This document shows positions 33,954-42,619 of a DNA stretch of 64,000 bases, piece by piece. Made by a program: the position numbers and the translations under genes. Each line of letters starts with the position of its first letter. Position 1 is the stretch's first letter. The notes beneath the pieces were generated by a model. The model worked only from the letters and a program-made list of their open reading frames with translations. It was not told where the DNA came from and did no database searches. The stretch is from RYN-230 sp036497945 (GTDB taxonomy: Bacteria > Actinomycetota > Actinomycetes > Streptosporangiales > Streptosporangiaceae), in the NCBI GenBank assembly GCA_036497945.1, contig DASXIN010000166.1, forward strand, positions 3,784-67,783, read 5' to 3'.

Positions 33954-34919
33954 ATGGCCATGATGCCCGTTTCCGGGCCCACCACCGCACCGCCGGCTGG
34001 GCTGCCCGGTCAGGCGCTGCCCACCCCCACGGCGGGCCGACGCGGCGAGGCGCTGTCCCGGCTGGTCCGCGCGGTGCGGTCGAACCGCAAGGCCACCGTG
34101 GGCACCGTGCTGCTCGTCATCTTCATCCTGCTCGCGCTGTTCCCCGGGGTGATCGCGCACAAGAGCCCGACCGCGACTATCTACCCGCGCAGCCTCGGGC
34201 CGTCCGCGCAGCACCTGTTCGGCACGACCGCGCTGGGCCAGGACATCTTCGCCCAGGCGGTGTACGGCACCCGGCAGGTGCTGATCATCGCGTTCGGTGT
34301 CGGGCTGTTTTCCACCGGCGTCGCGGTGCTGATCGGGGTGGCCGCCGCCTACCTGGGCGGGGCCTGGGACGGCGTGCTCAACCTGCTCACCGACGTGCTG
34401 CTGGTCATCCCGCTGTTCCCGCTGCTCATCGTCATCGCGACCTATGTGCAGAACTCCGGCACCGCGGTGCTGGTCGTGGTGCTGACGCTGACCGGGTGGT
34501 CCTACACCGCCCGGCAGTTGCGGGCCCAGGCGCTGTCGCTGCGCAAGCGGGACTTCCTGGAGGCGGCCCGGGTACGCGGCGAGCGCCGGATGTACATCGT
34601 CGTGGTGGAGATCATCCCCACCATGACCTCGCTGATCGTGGCCAGCTTCCTGACCAACGCGCTGTACGCGGTGCTGTTCGGCTCCAGCCTGCAGTTCATC
34701 GGCCTGGGCGACCCCAACACGGTGAGCTGGGGCACGATGCTCTACTGGGCCGAGAACAATGCGGCGTTGCAAACCGGCCAGTACCTGTGGGCGATCGTCC
34801 CTGGTGCCCTGATCGCCCTGCTCGGCGCGGCGTTCGCCCTGCTCAACTATGCCTTCGACGAGATCGGTAACCCCGCCCTCCGGCCGGTAAGGAGGATCCG
34901 TGTCAAGCGTGCCGGCTAA
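33954..34919 (+). CDS. ABC transporter permease, DppC/OppC type
   Basis: 321 residues. A proline-rich cytosolic N-terminus of about 45 residues precedes VGTVLLVIFILLALFPGVIA; HLFGTTALGQDIFAQAVYGT is the family signature after the first helix. The EAA loop reads DFLEAARVRGERRMYIVVVE. It pairs with the upstream permease. The last 20 bases overlap the ATPase gene that starts at GTG 34900. Confidence 0.9.
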   Translation: MAMMPVSGPTTAPPAGLPGQALPTPTAGRRGEALSRLVRAVRSNRKATVGTVLLVIFILLALFPGVIAHKSPTATIYPRSLGPSAQHLFGTTALGQDIFAQAVYGTRQVLIIAFGVGLFSTGVAVLIGVAAAYLGGAWDGVLNLLTDVLLVIPLFPLLIVIATYVQNSGTAVLVVVLTLTGWSYTARQLRAQALSLRKRDFLEAARVRGERRMYIVVVEIIPTMTSLIVASFLTNALYAVLFGSSLQFIGLGDPNTVSWGTMLYWAENNAALQTGQYLWAIVPGALIALLGAAFALLNYAFDEIGNPALRPVRRIRVKRAG

Positions 34920-35940
34920 GCAGGAACCCGCCACCGAGGACACCCCGCCAGGCCCGCCGGGCAGCATGCTCGAGGTCACCGACCTGTCCGTGACCTACGC
35001 CGGGGACCGCGGCGCGGTCGTCGCGGTGGACCAGGTCAGCTTCCAGGTCGACCCGGGCGAGTTCCTCGGCATCGTGGGCGAGTCCGGCTGCGGCAAGTCC
35101 ACGCTGCTGTTCGCCATCGCCCAGCTACTCGCCCCGCCGGCCGCCATCACCGACGGCCAGGTCACCTTCAAGGGACGCAGCATGGTCGGGCTGACCGACA
35201 GCCAGCTGGCCGCGGTGCGCTGGAAGGACCTGTCCGTGGTCATGCAGAGCGCGATGAACGCGCTCAACCCGGTCACGCAGATCCGGGCCCAGTTCGCCGA
35301 CGCGATGCGGGCACACGGGGTGCGGAACAAGACAGAGATCACCGACCGGTCGGCCGAAGTGCTGCGGATGGTCGGCATCGACCCGGTGCACCTGCGCAGC
35401 TACCCGCACCAGCTGTCCGGCGGAATGCGGCAGCGCGCCATGATCGCGATGGCCATGCTGTTCACTCCGGAACTGGTGATCATGGATGAGCCGACGTCGG
35501 CGCTCGACGTGGTGGCCCAGCGGTCGCTCATGGTGCAGATCAAGGAACTGCAGCAGCGGCTCGACTTCGCGGTCATCTTCGTCACCCACGACATGTCCCT
35601 GATCAGCCACTTCTCCGACCGGCTGATGGTGATGTACGCGGGCCAGGTGGCCGAGTTCGGCACCACCCGCGAGCTGTTCGACCAGCCGCTGCACCCGTAC
35701 ACGGCTGGCCTGATGGACGCCTTCCCGTCGATCCGCGGCCCGCGGCGCCAGCTGACCGGCATCCCGGGCAGCCCGCCCAACCTGGCCACACCGCCGCCGG
35801 GCTGCCGGTTCCAGCCGCGCTGCCCGAAGGCCATGCCGCGCTGCGACGCCGTCCAGCCGGAGCTGTACCAGGTAGGCGACACCCAGGTCCGCTGCCTGCT
35901 GCACGAGGACGGCATGCGCGAGGAGAGGATCACCCCGTGA
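34900..35940 (+). CDS. ABC transporter ATPase, DppD/OppD type
   Basis: 346 residues from GTG 34900, after AAGGAGGATCC. Walker A is GESGCGKST, the signature is LSGGMRQR, and Walker B is LVIMDEPTSALD with the H-loop VTHDMSL. The C-terminal extension CRFQPRCPKAMPRCDAVQPE, with its spaced cysteines, is the OppD/DppD-type (oligo_HPY) domain, which can hold an iron-sulphur cluster. It energises import with the next gene product. Confidence 0.92.
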   Translation: MSSVPAKQEPATEDTPPGPPGSMLEVTDLSVTYAGDRGAVVAVDQVSFQVDPGEFLGIVGESGCGKSTLLFAIAQLLAPPAAITDGQVTFKGRSMVGLTDSQLAAVRWKDLSVVMQSAMNALNPVTQIRAQFADAMRAHGVRNKTEITDRSAEVLRMVGIDPVHLRSYPHQLSGGMRQRAMIAMAMLFTPELVIMDEPTSALDVVAQRSLMVQIKELQQRLDFAVIFVTHDMSLISHFSDRLMVMYAGQVAEFGTTRELFDQPLHPYTAGLMDAFPSIRGPRRQLTGIPGSPPNLATPPPGCRFQPRCPKAMPRCDAVQPELYQVGDTQVRCLLHEDGMREERITP

Positions 35941-37049
35941 CGAGCCCGAGCCCAAACGGCAAAGCTCAGGCGGACGACGGAACCGCCGTCGGCCCGCCGG
36001 AGGCCTCGGCGCGGAGCGGCGATCGGGGGGTTCCGGGGGGTCGCCCCCCCGAGGAAGCAGCGCTGCTGCGCACCGACAAGCTGACCCGGCACTTCCGGAT
36101 CGGCAACGCGCTGTCCCAGCAGACATTGCACGCGGTGGACGAGGTCAGCCTGACCATCGGTGAGCGGGAGATCGTCGCACTGGCCGGGGAGAGCGGCAGC
36201 GGCAAGAGCACCATCGCCCGGCTGCTGGCCAAGATCTACAAGCCGACCAGCGGCGAGATCTACTTCCAGGGCAAGGCATTGTCCGGGATCAGGTCGCGCA
36301 AGGACCGGCTGCGTTACAGCGGGCAGGCGCCGATGGTGTTCCAGGACCCGTTCGCCTCGATCAACCCGGTGTACCGCGTCTCGCACGGCGTGCTGCGCGG
36401 GCTCAAGCTGCACCGTCCCGAGCTGTCCCGGGACGAGCGCTACGCCGAGGCGCGCCGGGTGTTCGAGGTGGTCGGGCTGACCCCGGCCGACGAGGTGCTG
36501 CAGCGGTTCCCGCACGAGCTGAGCGGCGGCCAGCGGCAGCGGGTCGGCTTCGCCCAGGCGGTGGCCATGCGGCCCAAGCTGATCCTGGCCGACGAGCCGG
36601 TATCCATGCTGGACGTGTCCATCCGGGTCGGCCTGCTCAACATGATGGCCCAGCTGCGCGATACCCAGGACGTGTCGATCCTGTACATCACGCACGACCT
36701 GGCCAGCGCGCGGTACGTGGCGGATCGGCTGATCGTCATGTACGCCGGCCGGGTGGCCGAGGCCGGGCCCACCGAGGAACTGCTGGCCAACCCGCGGCAC
36801 CCGTACACCCAGCTGCTGCTGTCCGCCGCCCCGGACCCGCGCGCCCCGCTCGGCGTGGGCGCGGAGACCGACCGGGGCGAGCCGCCCCGGGTGATCAATC
36901 CCACCCCGGGCTGCCGGTTCCGCTGGCGCTGCCCGCTGGCCATCGACAAGTGCCACCAGGTCACCCCGGAACTGACCCAGATCCTCCCCGGCCACCAGGC
37001 CGCTTGCCATGTCGCCCAGGAAGGCGCGGAAGTGAAGGCGTTCGGATGA
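35937..37049 (+). CDS. ABC transporter ATPase, DppF/OppF type, with a repeat-derived insert
   Basis: 370 residues from GTG 35937 (GTGA overlap with the DppD stop). Walker A is GESGSGKST, signature LSGGQRQRVG, Walker B LILADEPVSMLD, H-loop ITHDLAS, and the end is CRFRWRCPLAIDKCHQVTPE. Residues 20-38 (EASARSGDRGVPGGRPPEEA) are not conserved ATPase sequence; they are encoded by a copy of the interspersed two-hairpin repeat at 36005-36050. The insert lies in the disordered N-terminus before the first strand, so activity is probably spared. The stop overlaps the second GH4 gene. Confidence 0.92.
   Translation: MTSPSPNGKAQADDGTAVGPPEASARSGDRGVPGGRPPEEAALLRTDKLTRHFRIGNALSQQTLHAVDEVSLTIGEREIVALAGESGSGKSTIARLLAKIYKPTSGEIYFQGKALSGIRSRKDRLRYSGQAPMVFQDPFASINPVYRVSHGVLRGLKLHRPELSRDERYAEARRVFEVVGLTPADEVLQRFPHELSGGQRQRVGFAQAVAMRPKLILADEPVSMLDVSIRVGLLNMMAQLRDTQDVSILYITHDLASARYVADRLIVMYAGRVAEAGPTEELLANPRHPYTQLLLSAAPDPRAPLGVGAETDRGEPPRVINPTPGCRFRWRCPLAIDKCHQVTPELTQILPGHQAACHVAQEGAEVKAFG
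36005..36050 (+). repeat. Two-hairpin repeat, partial copy inside dppF
   Basis: Carries the central CTCGGCGCGGAGCGGCGATC block and the GGGGGG-TCGC-CCCCCC hairpin, but not the CGGCGGC/GCCGCCG hairpin. Read in frame within the DppF-type ATPase. Confidence 0.8.
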
Positions 37050-38311
37050 AGCTAGCAGTAGTCGGCGGCGGGTCCACCTACACCCCGGAACTGGTCGATG
37101 GGATCGCCCGGCTGGCCAGCCAGGTCAAGGTGACCGAGCTGGTCCTGGTCGACCCGGACACCACCCGGCTGTCGGTGGTCGGCCCGTTCTCCGCCCGGAT
37201 CATGAAGTCGTACGGCCACCCGGCCAAGCTGACCTGGACGTCCAGCCTGGACGAGGGCCTGGACGGTGCCGGTGCGGTGCTGCTCCAGCTGCGCGTCGGC
37301 GGCCAGGCGGCCCGGCAGCGCGACGAGACCTGGCCGCTGGAGTTCTGCTGTGTCGGCCAGGAGACCACCGGCGCGGGCGGGCTGGCCAAGGCGCTGCGCA
37401 CCGTCCCGATCGTGCTGGACATCGCGGAACGCACCCGGCAGCGGGCCGCGTCCGACGCCTGGATCATCGACTTCACCAACCCGGTCGGCATCGTCACCCG
37501 GGCGCTGCTGGACGCGGGGCACCGGGCCATCGGCCTGTGCAACGTGGCCATCGGGTTCCAGCGCAACTTCGCCCGCATGCTGGGCGTCCCGGCGGAGCAG
37601 GTCGCCCTGGATCACGTCGGGCTGAACCACCTCACCTGGGAGCGCGCCGCGATTGTGGACGGCGTGGACCGCTTGCCGGGCTTGATCGCCACGCACGGCG
37701 CGGAGATAGCTGAGCACACCGGCCTGCCAGCCGGCGTTCTGGATGAAATTGGTGCGGTGCCGTCCTCGTACCTGCGCTATTTCTGGGCGCACGATGCGGT
37801 GGTGGAAGAGGAGAAGCACAGCCCGACCCGGGCCGAGAAGGTGGCCGAGATCGAGGAGCTGCTGCTGGAGATGTACGCCGACCCGGCGCTGGACCGCAAG
37901 CCCGGGCTGCTCGGCCAGCGCGGCGGCGCGTTCTACTCCGAGGCGGCGGTGGCCCTGCTCGCCTCGCTGGTCAACGACACCGGGGACACCCAGGTGGTGA
38001 ACGTGCGGAACGCCGGCACCATGCCGTTCCTGCCGGACGACGCGGTGATCGAGGTGCCCGCGGTGATCGGCGCGCACGGGGCCACCCCGGCGCCGGTGGC
38101 GCCGCTCAGCCCGCTGATGCGCGGGCTGGTCGGGCACGTGACCGGGTACGAGGAGCTGGCCGTGGACGCGGCCCGGCGCGGCGGCGTGCAGCGGGTCCGG
38201 GACGCGCTGCTGGCCCACCCGCTGATCGGCCAGTACGAGCTGGCCGGGCAGCTGGCCGACCGGCTGGTCGCGGAGAACCAGGCCTTCCTGCCCTGGGCCA
38301 GCCGCTCGTGA
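37046..38311 (+). CDS. GH4 family glycosidase, second copy
   Basis: 421 residues from ATG 37046, overlapping the DppF stop. The NAD-binding start is KLAVVGGGSTYTPELVDGI; other marks are CVGQETTGAGG, FTNPVGIVTRALL, GLCNVAIG (Cys ligand) and GLNHLTWERA (His ligand). It matches the 6-phospho-beta-glucosidase branch (BglT/LicH-like) more closely than the 27523 paralogue does. The start of the next gene overlaps its end by 4 bases. Confidence 0.92.
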   Translation: MKLAVVGGGSTYTPELVDGIARLASQVKVTELVLVDPDTTRLSVVGPFSARIMKSYGHPAKLTWTSSLDEGLDGAGAVLLQLRVGGQAARQRDETWPLEFCCVGQETTGAGGLAKALRTVPIVLDIAERTRQRAASDAWIIDFTNPVGIVTRALLDAGHRAIGLCNVAIGFQRNFARMLGVPAEQVALDHVGLNHLTWERAAIVDGVDRLPGLIATHGAEIAEHTGLPAGVLDEIGAVPSSYLRYFWAHDAVVEEEKHSPTRAEKVAEIEELLLEMYADPALDRKPGLLGQRGGAFYSEAAVALLASLVNDTGDTQVVNVRNAGTMPFLPDDAVIEVPAVIGAHGATPAPVAPLSPLMRGLVGHVTGYEELAVDAARRGGVQRVRDALLAHPLIGQYELAGQLADRLVAENQAFLPWASRS

Positions 38312-39387
38312 GCCAGGCGGCGGGCGGGCTGCCCGCGGTCCTCGCCGTCGACGGCGGGAACAGCAAGACGGAGGCCGCGCTGGTCGCCGCCGACGGCACC
38401 GTGCTCGCCCAGCAGCGCGGCCCGGGCAGCAACTGGCAGGGCCTCGGCCACGAGCAGGCCATGCGGGTGCTCGGCGACCTGGCCGCCGCGGTGGCCCTGG
38501 CGGCCGGCCGGACCACCGCCTTCCCGGTGGCCGGCCGGGTGTCCGCCTGCCTGGCCGGCGCGGACCTGCCGGACGAGGAGGAGGAGCTCGCCAAGCTGGT
38601 GCATGCCCAGGGCTGGGCCGCGCACGTCTCGGTGGTCAACGACACGTTCGCCGTGCTGCGGGCCGGCCTGGACCAGCCGGCCGGGCCGCACTGGGGCATC
38701 GGCGTCACCGTGGGGGCGGGCATCAACTGCGTGGGCGTGACTCCGGACGGCCGGACCACCCGCTTCCTGTCCCTGGGCCCCATCAGCGGCGACTGGGGCG
38801 GCGGCGGCGACCTGGGTGTGGAGGCGCTCCGGCTGGCCGCCCGGGCCGAGGACGGCCGCGACCCGGACACAGCGTTGCGCACCGAGGTGCCCCGGCACTT
38901 CGGGCTGGCCACGGTGCGCGACGTGACGCTCGCCGTGTACAAGGGGAAACTCGGCCACAAGGACCTGCGCACGCTGGCCCCGGTGGTGCTGGCCGCGGCC
39001 CGCGAGGGCGACCCGGCCGCCTGCGACCTGGTATGCCGTCAGGCCGACGAGGTGTGCGCGATGGCGCTGACCGCCATCCGCCGCCTCAGCCTGGACGGCG
39101 CCGCGGTGCCGGTGGTGCTCGGTGGCAGCCTGCTGGCCGCGGCCGACCCGCTGCTCACCGGGCTGATCACCGCCGGGCTGGCGGCCGGCGCGCCAGCCGC
39201 GGTGCCGCACATCGTGGACGTCCCGCCGGTGGCCGGGGCCGCGCTGCTCGGCCTGGACCAGGCCGGCGCGCCATCCGGGGCCGAGGCCCGGCTGCGCGCC
39301 GCGTTTCGCGGTGCTAGCCCGGGGGGACGACCCCCCGGACCCCCCGATCGCCGCTCCGCGCCGAGCGGCGGCAAGCCGCCGCGGTAG
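38308..39387 (+). CDS. N-acetylglucosamine-kinase-like protein (BadF/BadG/BcrA ATPase family)
   Basis: 359 residues from GTG 38308. The acetate-kinase/hsp70-type phosphate loops are present: VLAVDGGNSKTEAALV (phosphate 1), VVNDTFAVLRAG (phosphate 2) and GIGVTVGAGINCVGVTPDG (adenosine region). Such proteins phosphorylate GlcNAc or glucosamine. The natural sequence ends near residue 335; the last 24 residues (SPGGRPPGPPDRRSAPSGGK...) are encoded by a copy of the two-hairpin repeat, which also supplies the region of the stop. It is the last gene of the transport operon. Confidence 0.85.
   Translation: MSQAAGGLPAVLAVDGGNSKTEAALVAADGTVLAQQRGPGSNWQGLGHEQAMRVLGDLAAAVALAAGRTTAFPVAGRVSACLAGADLPDEEEELAKLVHAQGWAAHVSVVNDTFAVLRAGLDQPAGPHWGIGVTVGAGINCVGVTPDGRTTRFLSLGPISGDWGGGGDLGVEALRLAARAEDGRDPDTALRTEVPRHFGLATVRDVTLAVYKGKLGHKDLRTLAPVVLAAAREGDPAACDLVCRQADEVCAMALTAIRRLSLDGAAVPVVLGGSLLAAADPLLTGLITAGLAAGAPAAVPHIVDVPPVAGAALLGLDQAGAPSGAEARLRAAFRGASPGGRPPGPPDRRSAPSGGKPPR
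39314..39383 (-). repeat. Two-hairpin repeat, complete copy at the kinase 3' end
   Basis: Inverted orientation relative to the copies at 53 kb. Contains GCTAGCCC end, GGGGGG-ACGA-CCCCCC hairpin, the GATCGCCGCTCCGCGCCGAG core and the CGGCGG-CAAG-CCGCCG hairpin. It encodes the final 24 residues of the kinase. Confidence 0.85.
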
Positions 39388-39388
39388 A

Positions 39389-39430
39389 GGGGGCGACCCC
39401 CCGGACCCCCGATCGCCGCTCCGCGCCGAG
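39389..39430 (-). repeat. Two-hairpin repeat, second tandem partial copy
   Basis: Follows the complete copy after a few bases; the C-run before GATCG is one base shorter than in the neighbouring copy. It ends in GAGCTAGC at the stop of the D-aminoacylase gene and fills the gap between the two convergent genes. Confidence 0.8.
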
Positions 39431-41122
39431 CTAGCCCCAGGCTAACTGCGATTTAGCTGGCGAGGCGGGGCGCGCCGAAGGCGTGTTCCCGTCGAGGCAG
39501 CTATCCCGGGGGGTCCAGGGGGTCGTCCCCCCGGAATGGCGCAGCGCGCGGCCGGGATGCTCGCCGGTGAGCTGGCCGTCGCGGAGTGCGAAACGGCCGT
39601 TGACCAGCACGTGGTGGACGCCGCGGGCGGGCCGCCGTGGATGCTCGTAATCGGCCTGGTCCTGGACGGTGGCCGGGTTCACGACGGCCACGTCGGCGTG
39701 GCTGCCCGGGCGGAGCAGGCCGCGGCCGGCCAGGCCGAACCGGCGGGCCGCGTGCCCGGCCAGGTGCACCGCGGCCTGCCCCCAGGTCCAGTCGCCCAGC
39801 TCCCGGGTGTGCCGGCCGAGCAGCCGGGCGAACGCGCCCCAGCCGCGCGGATGCGGCCAGCGGCCGAGCAGGATCCCATCCGAGCCGGCCAGGTGCGCCT
39901 CGTGCCGGAGCAGCGCGCGCAGGTCGGCTTCGGTGTTCGTCGGCGGCTGGGCGAACACGCAGCCGGCCGCGAGCCCGCTGGCGGTGAGCAGCTCGCAGAC
40001 CAGCTCCCCGGCGGGTAGGCCGGCCGTGCCGGCCGCCTCGGTCAGCGGCACTCCCTCGGCCCAGGACCACTCGGCCGCGCCGACGTAGGACAGCGTGATC
40101 CGGTCCAGCACGCCGCTGATGCCGGGGAACCAGTCCCGGGCCAGCCGCTGCCGGGTGGCCGGCTGGGCCAGCCGCCGCAGCGTCGCCTCCGGGCCGCCCG
40201 CCTGCACCTCACCGGGCAGGGCCAGCATGCCGAGGATGGTGCTGCCGCGCAGGTAGGGATAGGAGTCGAAGGTCACGTCGAGCCCGTCCGTGCGGGCCTC
40301 GTCGAGCAGCCCGGTCAGCATGCCAGCGGGGCCGTGATAGTGCGACACGTGCCCGGCCACCCCGGCCCGGCGGACGATCTCGGTCAGCTCGCGCATGCCG
40401 CGCCAGGCGTCCGCCTCGTAGCCGCGCAGGTGGCTTACGTACACCGCGCCCGCCTCGGCCACTGGGGCGCACAGCGCGGCCAGTTCGGCGACGTCGGCGA
40501 ACCGGCCGGGCTGGTACTCCAGCCCGCTGGACAGCCCGGCCGCGCCGTCTTCCAGCGCGTGTTCCACGAGGTTGCGCATGGCCGTGAGCTGCCGGGCGCC
40601 GGCGGGCGCGCCGGAGAAGCCCAGTACCTCGGCGCGGATGGTGCCGGCCGGGGCCAGGCAGGCCACGTTCAGCGCCGTTTTCCCGTCGTAGTGGGCCAGC
40701 AGGTCGGCGATGGTGCAACCGCCGGCCAGCGGCGCCGGGCAGGGCCCGTTCACCGCGCCGAAGTACTGGCTGACCGCGTTGATCGTGGCGGCTGAGGCCG
40801 GTGCGTAGGACAGCCCGTCCTGGCCGATCAGCACGGTGGTGATGCCCTGGCGCAGCGCGGCCAGCTGCGCCTCGGCGCTGTCGGCCAGCCCGTCGGCGTG
40901 GGTGTGCGCGTCGATGAACCCGGGCATCAGGTAGCGGCCGGTCACGTCCAGCTCGGCCGCCGCGGTGGCGCCGGTGCCGGAGCCGGCACCGGCTAGGCGG
41001 CCGACCGCGGCGACCCGGTCACCGGTGATGGCCAGGTCGGCCCGGAACGGCGGCCCGCCGGTGCCATCCACCACCCACCCGCCGCGAAGCAGCAGGTCGA
41101 ATCGGTTACTGGTAGAGCCCAT
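39431..41122 (-). CDS. N-acyl-D-amino-acid deacylase / D-aminoacylase-type amidohydrolase
   Basis: 563 residues from ATG 41122, overlapping the SRPBCC gene by 17 bases. An amidohydrolase fold is clear: LLRGGWVVDGTGGPPFRADL, metal-binding GFIDAHTHADG, YVSHLRGYEADAW, VSHYHGPAG, and the late Asp region LGRWPHPRGWGAFARLLG. These Zn enzymes hydrolyse N-acyl-D-amino acids or related amides. The C-terminal roughly 35 residues after HPGRALRH are abnormal (TTPWTPRDSCLDGNTPSARP...) and coincide with repeat DNA at 39505-39534, so the original end was replaced. Confidence 0.85.
   Translation of the reverse strand: MGSTSNRFDLLLRGGWVVDGTGGPPFRADLAITGDRVAAVGRLAGAGSGTGATAAAELDVTGRYLMPGFIDAHTHADGLADSAEAQLAALRQGITTVLIGQDGLSYAPASAATINAVSQYFGAVNGPCPAPLAGGCTIADLLAHYDGKTALNVACLAPAGTIRAEVLGFSGAPAGARQLTAMRNLVEHALEDGAAGLSSGLEYQPGRFADVAELAALCAPVAEAGAVYVSHLRGYEADAWRGMRELTEIVRRAGVAGHVSHYHGPAGMLTGLLDEARTDGLDVTFDSYPYLRGSTILGMLALPGEVQAGGPEATLRRLAQPATRQRLARDWFPGISGVLDRITLSYVGAAEWSWAEGVPLTEAAGTAGLPAGELVCELLTASGLAAGCVFAQPPTNTEADLRALLRHEAHLAGSDGILLGRWPHPRGWGAFARLLGRHTRELGDWTWGQAAVHLAGHAARRFGLAGRGLLRPGSHADVAVVNPATVQDQADYEHPRRPARGVHHVLVNGRFALRDGQLTGEHPGRALRHSGGTTPWTPRDSCLDGNTPSARPASPAKSQLAWG
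39505..39534 (+). repeat. Two-hairpin repeat fragment inside the D-aminoacylase 3' end
   Basis: CCCGGGGGGTCC followed by AGGGGGTCGTCCCCCCGG: only the G/C-run hairpin of the repeat, with a small change (GGTCCAGG for GGTTCCGG). Together with the copies at 39314 and 39389 it forms a cluster around the convergent gene ends. Confidence 0.7.
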
Positions 41123-41834
41123 CCAGCCAAGACTGCCAGGCGAGCTGGGTCTTGTCCTTCTCCACGTCGGCGGCGAACAGGTGGTGGCTGAGGCCGACCG
41201 GCATGCCGAACGCGTTCCGGCCGAAGAACCGGTACAGGCCGTCGGCGCTGCGCACGCCGATGAAGTTCGGGGTGGCATAGTCCACCACCGCGTCCACCGG
41301 GTCGAGGCCGGGCGGTGTCAGCCGCACCTGCTCGCCGGGCGCGCTGGCCGCGGTCAGCCCGAGTTCGCGGCGCAGCGTGTCGAAGGCGTCCTGGCTCTTG
41401 GCTGCCTCCGGCCCCTCGGCGGCGATGTAGGTGGGCCGCTGGCCCGCGAAGTAGCGCAGGTACTGGCCCAGGGTGTGCAGGTAGAAGTCGGTGTGCTGGC
41501 CGGCCGAGTCGTACTGGTTGTCCCAGTCGTCGGTGAACACGCCGCTGTGCACGTAGCGCAGCAGGACGGTGCCGCCGTCCTTCGCCTCGATGAGGTACTC
41601 CAGGGCGTTCATCACCTGGCCGTCCGGGCCCTCGGCGCGCACTTGCAGGTGCCACGGCGGATCGTAAGCGGTCACCGTGTGCCCGGCCCAGACTTCACCC
41701 AGCCGGCTCGGCGCGCCCTCGGCCACCGGGAACATCCAGGCCGCGGTGCCATCGCCGGTGGCGACGGCCTGCCAGACCTGCTCGGGGGTGGCCGGCAGCT
41801 CGACCTCGCGCCGGATCTCGAATTCACGTGCCAT
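41106..41834 (-). CDS. SRPBCC (AHSA1-like) protein
   Basis: 242 residues. The AHSA1-type SRPBCC domain occupies the first 140 residues (FEIRREVELPATPEQVWQAV, TAAWMFPV, LEYLIEAKDGGTVLLRYVHS); a second, less typical region of about 95 residues follows. It lies two bases downstream of an ArsR-type regulator, a very common pairing in actinobacteria in which the regulator controls the SRPBCC gene. Its ligand is unknown. The end overlaps the D-aminoacylase start. Confidence 0.8.
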   Translation of the reverse strand: MAREFEIRREVELPATPEQVWQAVATGDGTAAWMFPVAEGAPSRLGEVWAGHTVTAYDPPWHLQVRAEGPDGQVMNALEYLIEAKDGGTVLLRYVHSGVFTDDWDNQYDSAGQHTDFYLHTLGQYLRYFAGQRPTYIAAEGPEAAKSQDAFDTLRRELGLTAASAPGEQVRLTPPGLDPVDAVVDYATPNFIGVRSADGLYRFFGRNAFGMPVGLSHHLFAADVEKDKTQLAWQSWLDGLYQ

Positions 41835-41836
41835 GA

Positions 41837-42493
41837 CTACTCCTGTCCTTGCGTCGGATTGCGGGTGATGCTCGGGTGCAGCGCGACCACCAGCCGGTGC
41901 ACGCGCCCGCCCGGCGCACTCTGGTCGTGGTACCGGGCGGCCAGCTCCTGGACCGCTTCGCTTAGCTCCCGGGCGAACTCCGCCCGGTCCGCGGCCGAGG
42001 CGAACCGGATCTCGCTGTCGATGGCGAACGTCGCCACCGGCCGGCCGGCCAGCCGCGATCTGGTGATCAGCTCACCGACCTCGCGGACCAGCCGGGCGGC
42101 CAGGGCGAGCAGCCACCGGGCGGAGAGCTGGTCCGGAGACCGGCCCGGGTCCGGCGCCACGGCGGCGAGGGCGGCGGGTGAGATCACGTAGGAGGCGGCG
42201 GTGGCGCGGAGCACGCGTTCGGTGCAGTTGCCCCGCTTGCGTTCCTCGACCAGTTCGACCAGGCCGTGCCGCTCTAGGGCGCGCAGGTGGTAGTTGATCT
42301 TTTGCCGGGCCAGCCCGGTGTGCGCGGCCAGAGTAGTGGCCGAGCCTGGTTCGGCCAGCGCAGCCAGCAGCCGGGCCCGCATCGGGTCCAGCGAAGCCTC
42401 GGCCGCCGCCGGATCATCGATCACCGCCACCGACTCGATGGCCGCATGGTCAATCACGGCCACCGCCTCGGTCCCCGCCCGGCGCTCCGCCAT
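41837..42493 (-). CDS. ArsR-type winged-helix regulator
   Basis: 218 residues. The winged helix-turn-helix lies at about 30-95: DPMRARLLAALAEPGSATTL, AAHTGLARQKINYHLRALER, HGLVELVEERKRGNCTERVL. The C-terminal half is helical and may bind a ligand or dimerise. No metal-binding Cys pair is seen, so this is not a metal sensor. It heads the operon regulator-SRPBCC-aminoacylase and probably represses it. Confidence 0.85.
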   Translation of the reverse strand: MAERRAGTEAVAVIDHAAIESVAVIDDPAAAEASLDPMRARLLAALAEPGSATTLAAHTGLARQKINYHLRALERHGLVELVEERKRGNCTERVLRATAASYVISPAALAAVAPDPGRSPDQLSARWLLALAARLVREVGELITRSRLAGRPVATFAIDSEIRFASAADRAEFARELSEAVQELAARYHDQSAPGGRVHRLVVALHPSITRNPTQGQE

Positions 42494-42557
42494 GTCACCA
42501 TGTTCCAGCCGACAAGGTTTCTTGTCAAGACATTCAAAGCTTTCGGCGAATGTCGAC

Positions 42558-42603
42558 AGCGCGGTGAGTTATGCCCCGCCCGTGGGGCACAACTCACCGC
42601 GCT
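42558..42603. terminator. Long hairpin (20-bp arms, 6-nt loop)
   Basis: AGCGCGGTGAGTTATGCCCC pairs with its mate around GCCCGT, with a single mismatch. It sits 17 bases beyond the stop of the leftward GNAT gene, so it probably ends that transcript and shields the ArsR promoter. The core GCGGTGA-TTATGCCCC recurs in the hairpin at 63833-63894. Confidence 0.6.
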
Positions 42604-42619
42604 CCTGAACTTGCGGATG

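Noticed and set aside
31333..33990. Very long open frame (885 codons) on the minus strand opposite the binding protein and permease genes
   Set aside because: It is antisense to two clearly coding genes, has Arg/Val/Gly-rich composition without domains and no ribosome binding site; a third-position GC artefact.
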